Below, piece after piece: positions 60,302-64,000 of a DNA stretch of 64,000 nucleotides. Where the stretch lies: NCBI RefSeq assembly GCF_001750145.1, contig NZ_CP015732.1, positions 1,116,001 through 1,180,000 of the forward strand, read 5' to 3'. Under the pieces are notes generated by a model. It worked only from the letters and a program-made list of their open reading frames with translations, was not told the origin of the DNA and made no database searches. Both the position numbers and the translations under genes were made by a program. Position 1 is the first letter of the stretch. Each line of letters begins with the position of its first letter. This stretch comes from Arthrobacter sp. U41. GTDB lineage: Bacteria > Actinomycetota > Actinomycetes > Actinomycetales > Micrococcaceae.

Positions 60302-60329
60302 GGAAGCGTTCCTTTAGCTAGCGGTGGGG

Positions 60330-60345
60330 GTGGTGTACACACCAC
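60330..60345. promoter_or_regulatory. GTGGTG-TACA-CACCAC inverted repeat before the ABC operon
   Basis: Perfect 6-bp arms around TACA, 29 bp before the ATPase start. It may be a second regulator site or lie in the leader RNA, between the phased repeats and the start codon. Confidence 0.45.
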
Positions 60346-60377
60346 GCTACCGAGGCGGGGAGCCGATTTCGCCGGTC

Positions 60378-60405
60378 TCAGGGATGATTCAGGGTCAAAT
60401 CAGGG
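60378..60405. promoter_or_regulatory. Three TCAGGG hexamers with exact 11-bp period
   Basis: TCAGGG at 60378, 60389 and 60400; on the minus strand these are CCCTGA with 5-bp spacers. The period of 11 bp places them on the same face of DNA. They lie 77-104 bp before the ABC ATPase start, where the operon's own response regulator could bind and activate transcription. The 60302-60432 gap has no other strong signal. Confidence 0.65.
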
Positions 60406-60432
60406 TAGTCCGCGAGGATGACACGGCGGCCT

Positions 60433-61929
60433 TCAGGAGACCGGCGAGTAGTACGTCAGGGCGCCGGGCATGACCGAGAATTCAACGCCGCGGACTCCGG
60501 GCATGACTTCCCCGTCCATCGCGAGGACCATGGTGGTGTCCCCCGGTTCCACCCGGATCCTTCTGGTTTCGCTGAGGTGGGTGATCCGGGACGTGGCCAC
60601 GGTTCCGGTCAGCACCGACCACAGCAGCCGGAGCCGGGCAAAGGATTCGTCCGCGGTGATCATCCTGAGGTCGAAGACACCGTCGTCCATGACCGGGCGG
60701 ACCAGCGGGGCATGGTCGCGGGGGTAGTACCGCCCGCGTCCGATGTACAGGATCCAGAGTTTGTGCCGCACGCCGTCGACGATCACGGTGGTGGGCGTTT
60801 CGGCAGCGAAGGTCCGGAACATGGCGACGACGCCGGCCAGGGGTTTTCCGAGGGCCGGCTGGAGCAGCTCGCGCCGGCGGACCAGGTTGGGGTAAAGGCC
60901 GATGCTCGCGGTGTTGAGCATGGTCAACTGCAGCAGCTCCGGGCTCTCGGGAAGTCCGCGCTCCACCGTTACGAGGCCGAGGTCCGCCCGTGCCGCTTCG
61001 CCGCGGGATGCGGCCGCAACAGCGGCCGTGAGGTTCGGGGTTCCGGCGTCCCGGGCGAAATGGTTAAGGGTCCCGCCCGGCAGGACCAGGAGCGGGAGGG
61101 AATACTCGACGGCGGTGGCTGCCGCGATGCCGACCGTGCCGTCCCCGCCCCAGACACCCAGGGCCCTGACCCCGGGCCGGCCGGCCACCCGGGAGATCTC
61201 CTCCGCGAGGTCCTTGGCCTGGTCAATCTCATGTATATACGCTTTGGGGAATACCTCTTGGAGGGCTGCTGCGGTTTCCTCCCCGTACGAGCCCCCAAGG
61301 GTATTGACCGCTATCCCCAGGCCCTCACCTTCCGGAAGCTCCGCGGCTTTCACGGCGGTCCGCCGGATCTCGGGGAAGGGTGGACGAACCGGCCACCATT
61401 TGCGCGTGATCATGGCGGCCCCGGCCCCGATCGCCGACCCGAAGAAGACATCCGAGGGCCAGTGGGCGCCGGTGTGCACCCGGGAGTAGGCTACTCCCGC
61501 CGTGAGGGGTGCCAGCGCTGCGCCGAGCGCCGGCCGCACGAGACCCACGCCGAGGGCGAAGGCGACGGCCGAGGCGGAGTGGCCCGAGGGCATGGAGGAG
61601 CTCGTGGGTTGGGGATGGACAAACCTGAAGACCGGCAGGTGCTCCGGAAGCGGGCGCGCGCGTGGCAGCAGCGTCTTGAACCCAAGATTCGTGACGGCGG
61701 ACGCCACTGCCTGGGCCAGCAGTCCGTGGAGGGCTGCACGGCGCGTCCGCCCGGGGAAGAGGGCCATCACGCCGGCGATGCCGAACCAGAGCTTGCCCTT
61801 GTTCGCCGCGGCGGAAAGCCGCCGGAAGAACACGTCATGGTGGCCCCCGGGGAAGCCGGACACGGCGCGTACGAGTTTGCGGTCGAGTTTCCCCAGCCGT
61901 ACCGGCGCCTTCCTCAGCATGCTGCGCAT
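60433..61929 (-). CDS. PAP2 phosphatase-lipid kinase fusion protein
   Basis: 498 residues with two enzymes in one chain. Residues about 25-190 are a PAP2 phosphatase with KTLLPRARPLP, SSSMPSGHSASAVAF and SRVHTGAHWPSD, the three phosphatase motifs. Residues about 195-495 are a DAGK-type kinase with LGVWGGDGTVGIAAAT and LVLPGGTLNHFARD. Such fusions could both remove and add phosphate on lipids such as diacylglycerol or polyprenols. It is on the same strand as the ABC operon, with its stop 131 bp before the ATPase start. The balance of the two activities is unknown. Confidence 0.9.
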   Translation of the reverse strand: MRSMLRKAPVRLGKLDRKLVRAVSGFPGGHHDVFFRRLSAAANKGKLWFGIAGVMALFPGRTRRAALHGLLAQAVASAVTNLGFKTLLPRARPLPEHLPVFRFVHPQPTSSSMPSGHSASAVAFALGVGLVRPALGAALAPLTAGVAYSRVHTGAHWPSDVFFGSAIGAGAAMITRKWWPVRPPFPEIRRTAVKAAELPEGEGLGIAVNTLGGSYGEETAAALQEVFPKAYIHEIDQAKDLAEEISRVAGRPGVRALGVWGGDGTVGIAAATAVEYSLPLLVLPGGTLNHFARDAGTPNLTAAVAAASRGEAARADLGLVTVERGLPESPELLQLTMLNTASIGLYPNLVRRRELLQPALGKPLAGVVAMFRTFAAETPTTVIVDGVRHKLWILYIGRGRYYPRDHAPLVRPVMDDGVFDLRMITADESFARLRLLWSVLTGTVATSRITHLSETRRIRVEPGDTTMVLAMDGEVMPGVRGVEFSVMPGALTYYSPVS

Positions 61930-62044
61930 CCGACCACCTTACTGCCGGCGCAGTCCCGCGCGATGTCAGACAGGGAAGCGAGCCGGCGGTTCTGCTGCGG
62001 CAGGGTTCAGCCCGCCGCCGCGGACGCTTGGCTAGGATGAGGCA

Positions 62045-62758
62045 ATGACCCGGATGCTGGAGCCTCAGCGATTGGCAACGGGCCGCGTGCTCGCGGCCAC
62101 CACGCTCCTGCTCGCGCTGGGCGTGGTGCTCGGCGGACTGGTGCTGGCCGAGGAGTGGCTGCCCCCTGTCCAGGGCCTGGACGAAGGCTGGGCCCGCTGG
62201 ATGGCGTCACTGCGCAGTCCGTTCTGGGACGTGGTGAACGCCTTCCTTAACCTGGCCGGCTACCGGGGTGTCCTGCTGTTCCACGTGCTGCTCGTCGTGG
62301 CCCTGCTGCTGAGAAGCCGCCCGCAGGCGGCCACCTTTGCCGCCGCCGCCGCTGTCGCCGTCCTGATTTCCACCCAGCTCCTGAAGGCGGGCATTCTCCG
62401 TGACCGGCCGGAGAACACGGTGGTCCTGACCGATACGGGGTCCTTCCCCTCCGGACATGTGGCCAGCACCGCGGCATTGCTGGTGGTGGTGGCCCTTCTC
62501 GTGGGGCGGGCCTGGCTGTGGGTGCTGACGGGGCTCGGTGTGCTGGCGATGATGGTCAGCCGCACGTACCTGTCCGCCCACTGGCTGGTGGATACCGTGG
62601 GCAGCGTGTGCCTGGCCGTCCCGGTGGTGCTCCTGCTTTGGCTCGTCTTCCAGGACATATGCATCCAGGAGAATACAGATGCCCGCCGGATGCTTAGCTG
62701 GCGCGCAAGGGCTTCGCGGCGCCGGCGAGCAGCAGCGCACCCAGGATCGGAATCATGA
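62045..62758 (+). CDS. PAP2-family phosphatase
   Basis: 237 residues with about six membrane helices (LAATTLLLALGVVLGGLVLA first). The three PAP2 motifs are KAGILRDRPEN, SFPSGHVAST and SRTYLSAHWLVD, so the catalytic His pair and Arg are present. It would dephosphorylate undecaprenyl pyrophosphate or phosphatidate at the membrane, on the outer face. It is divergent from the PAP2-kinase fusion gene. Its last 21 codons (basic, ARASRRRRAAAHPG) overlap the convergent MFS gene by 65 bp. Confidence 0.9.
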   Translation: MTRMLEPQRLATGRVLAATTLLLALGVVLGGLVLAEEWLPPVQGLDEGWARWMASLRSPFWDVVNAFLNLAGYRGVLLFHVLLVVALLLRSRPQAATFAAAAAVAVLISTQLLKAGILRDRPENTVVLTDTGSFPSGHVASTAALLVVVALLVGRAWLWVLTGLGVLAMMVSRTYLSAHWLVDTVGSVCLAVPVVLLLWLVFQDICIQENTDARRMLSWRARASRRRRAAAHPGSES

Positions 62759-63881
62759 TGGTCAGCAGGGCCATCCGGATTCCAACCAGGTCTCCGAGGT
62801 AGCCCAGCAGCGGCGGGCCGGCAAGGAACGCGACATACCCGATCGTGGATACAACCGACACCCGGGCGGCGGCATGCTTGGGATCGTCCGCCGCGGCGGA
62901 CATCCCCATCGGGAACGCCAGCGCGGCGCCGGCTCCCCAAAGCACGGCACCGGCCGTGGCCAGCCAGAGGTCGCCAGCCAGCACGAAGAGCCCCAGTCCG
63001 CCGGCGGCGGCGGCCATGCTCACGCGCAGCACTGCCACGCGGCCGTAAACATCGATCGCCCGGCCGCCGAAGAAGCGCACTGCGGTCATGGCCAGGACGA
63101 AGGCCGCGAACAGCAGCGCACCGGCGGATTCCGTGGCCTCCAGTCCGCCGACTGCGGCTTTGGCGATCCAGTCATTTCCGGCGCCTTCGGTGAGGGTCGC
63201 ACCCAGCACCACAACGCCAATCAGCAGCGTCCGTCCGTCCCGCCAGGCCGGGCCGCCCCTGGCTTCCTTCGTCTCCCCGGCTGTCGGAGCGGGCGCCGGG
63301 GTGTGCGGCAGGAAGTACCTTGGCGCAAGGAAGGTCAGGGCGGCGACGATGCCGGCGATCACCAGCAGGTGCGCCGGGAGCCCGACCCCAAGTCCCGCCA
63401 GGCCCGCGCCGATCAGGGCGCCCAGGAACGCGCCGCCGCTGAAGGCGGCGTGGAACTGCGGCATGATGGTCCGCCCGAGCTGGTGTTCGACGTCAGCGCC
63501 TTCGATGTTCTGGGACACGTCCCAGAGTCCGATGCCCATGCCAAAGAAGAACAGCGCAATGCCTGTCCCCGGGACGGACTCCGCGAGCAGCGCCAGCGCC
63601 ACACCGACGCCGGCCAGGGCCGCGACCAGACCGGCACCCCGCACGGCGTTGGCCGTCCCGATCCGGCCCACAACGGGGCCGGCGGTGGGCAGTGCGATCA
63701 GGGAGCCCGCCGCCACGCACAGCAGCAGTGTTCCCATCTGGCCGGAGGAGATGTGCAGGATCTCCGTCACAGCGGGGATGCGGGCGGCCCAGCTGGCGAA
63801 CACCAGCCCGTTGATTCCGAAGATCAGGAAGGTGGCCGCGGCAGCGGCATCGAGTTGCGGGCGGGTTGCCGTCCTGGTCAT
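62694..63881 (-). CDS. MFS transporter
   Basis: 395 residues with 12 membrane helices. The start FLIFGINGLVFASWAARIPA and the later IALFFFGMGIGLWDVSQNIE match the YbjJ/FucP-like branch of the major facilitator family. The central loop (residues 190-215) is Pro/Gly/Glu-rich. Substrate unknown. The ATG overlaps the stop of the DeoR-type regulator (ATGA, 63878-63881), so the transporter is co-expressed with that regulator, suggesting sugar-linked control. Confidence 0.88.
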   Translation of the reverse strand: MTRTATRPQLDAAAAATFLIFGINGLVFASWAARIPAVTEILHISSGQMGTLLLCVAAGSLIALPTAGPVVGRIGTANAVRGAGLVAALAGVGVALALLAESVPGTGIALFFFGMGIGLWDVSQNIEGADVEHQLGRTIMPQFHAAFSGGAFLGALIGAGLAGLGVGLPAHLLVIAGIVAALTFLAPRYFLPHTPAPAPTAGETKEARGGPAWRDGRTLLIGVVVLGATLTEGAGNDWIAKAAVGGLEATESAGALLFAAFVLAMTAVRFFGGRAIDVYGRVAVLRVSMAAAAGGLGLFVLAGDLWLATAGAVLWGAGAALAFPMGMSAAADDPKHAAARVSVVSTIGYVAFLAGPPLLGYLGDLVGIRMALLTIMIPILGALLLAGAAKPLRAS

Positions 63882-64000
63882 GCGATCACTACTTCCACCG
63901 AGTGTTGGGCGATTTGGGCTAGTTCTTCGGGACTTAGATGCTTGTCCGTCACGAGGACGTCCACGGCATCGAGGGATGCGACGAGAGCGACGGCGCTGGC
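63878..64000 (-). CDS. DeoR-family regulator, C-terminal end (partial)
   Basis: Only the last 40 residues are in the window; the gene enters from the right edge. The end LDAVDVLVTDKHLSPEELAQ, then IAQHSVEVVIA is typical of the DeoR/GlpR sugar-phosphate sensing domain (VDVLVTD followed by a helix). Its TGA overlaps the MFS start. It likely controls the transporter, with a phosphorylated sugar as effector; this rests on the family alone. Confidence 0.7.
   Translation of the reverse strand, partial: ASAVALVASLDAVDVLVTDKHLSPEELAQIAQHSVEVVIA

Noticed and set aside
1..64000. tRNA or rRNA genes, insertion sequences, integrases and prophage genes
   Set aside because: I looked for cloverleaf ends, rRNA-like conserved stretches and transposase motifs on both strands and saw none; a short tRNA could be missed without a covariance search.

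Overview
The window looks like chromosomal DNA of a high-GC actinobacterium of the Micrococcaceae, close to Arthrobacter/Pseudarthrobacter. The reasons are GC-rich codon use with many GTG/TTG starts, tightly overlapping genes, a pca cluster ordered HGBDCFIJ-R with separate pcaC and pcaD, IclR-type control of aromatic catabolism, a CsoR/CopZ/CopA copper set and the rpsF-ssb-rpsR-rplI block with dnaB nearby. This is inferred by eye; no database search was possible. I found no rRNA, tRNA, CRISPR array, transposase or prophage.

Layout. 1-6270 (minus): a surface-glycan operon with an initiating sugar transferase, Gfo/Idh oxidoreductase, nucleotide-sugar epimerase, DegT aminotransferase, NeuD/PglD-like acetyltransferase and a glycosyltransferase cut by the window edge; a 42-codon leader ORF with a good ribosome site ends on the likely start of the sugar transferase. 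6485-7910: a lipid kinase and a small acidic protein. 7912-21092: a complete route from shikimate to central metabolism: MHS-family importer, IclR regulator, shikimate dehydrogenase, 3-dehydroshikimate dehydratase, then the protocatechuate branch of the beta-ketoadipate pathway and a PcaR-type regulator. 21254-25516: ATP-dependent DNA ligase, then a flavin-dependent oxidoreductase coupled to a GH13 enzyme and a small protein. 25517-26129: a decayed stretch with gene fragments. 26130-29090: MoaD-like protein, BNR-repeat protein, stress protein, DinB-like protein. 29091-32336: a possible small RNA, then the copper operon behind two CsoR-type operators. 32364-39135: mixed housekeeping and transport genes.

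39139-46807 carries replication and translation genes (dnaB, rplI, rpsR, ssb, rpsF). The 636-bp gap upstream of dnaB contains a cluster of DnaA boxes, and the next two genes encode membrane-anchored proteins with segments like the C-terminal domain of ribosomal protein L7/L12. 47049-52049 is a second surface-polysaccharide patch: a truncated GT4 fragment, a DUF6492-type protein, a WsaF-like glycosyltransferase, an unannotated 59-residue ORF and a secreted glycosidase-like protein. 52078-56065 holds an M18 aminopeptidase, a Tat-lipoprotein intradiol dioxygenase broken by two frameshifts, a gap with short palindromic repeats and an amino-acid permease. 56324-60301 is an ABC exporter plus two-component system, preceded by three hexamers spaced exactly 11 bp apart. 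The window ends with a PAP2-lipid kinase fusion, a second PAP2 protein, an MFS transporter and the tail of a DeoR-type regulator.

I did not find a clear new defence or biosynthetic system. The signals I would follow first are the DnaA-box cluster with its L7/L12-like neighbours, the 11-bp phased repeats before the ABC/two-component operon, the structured RNA candidate before csoR, and the leader ORF before the sugar transferase.
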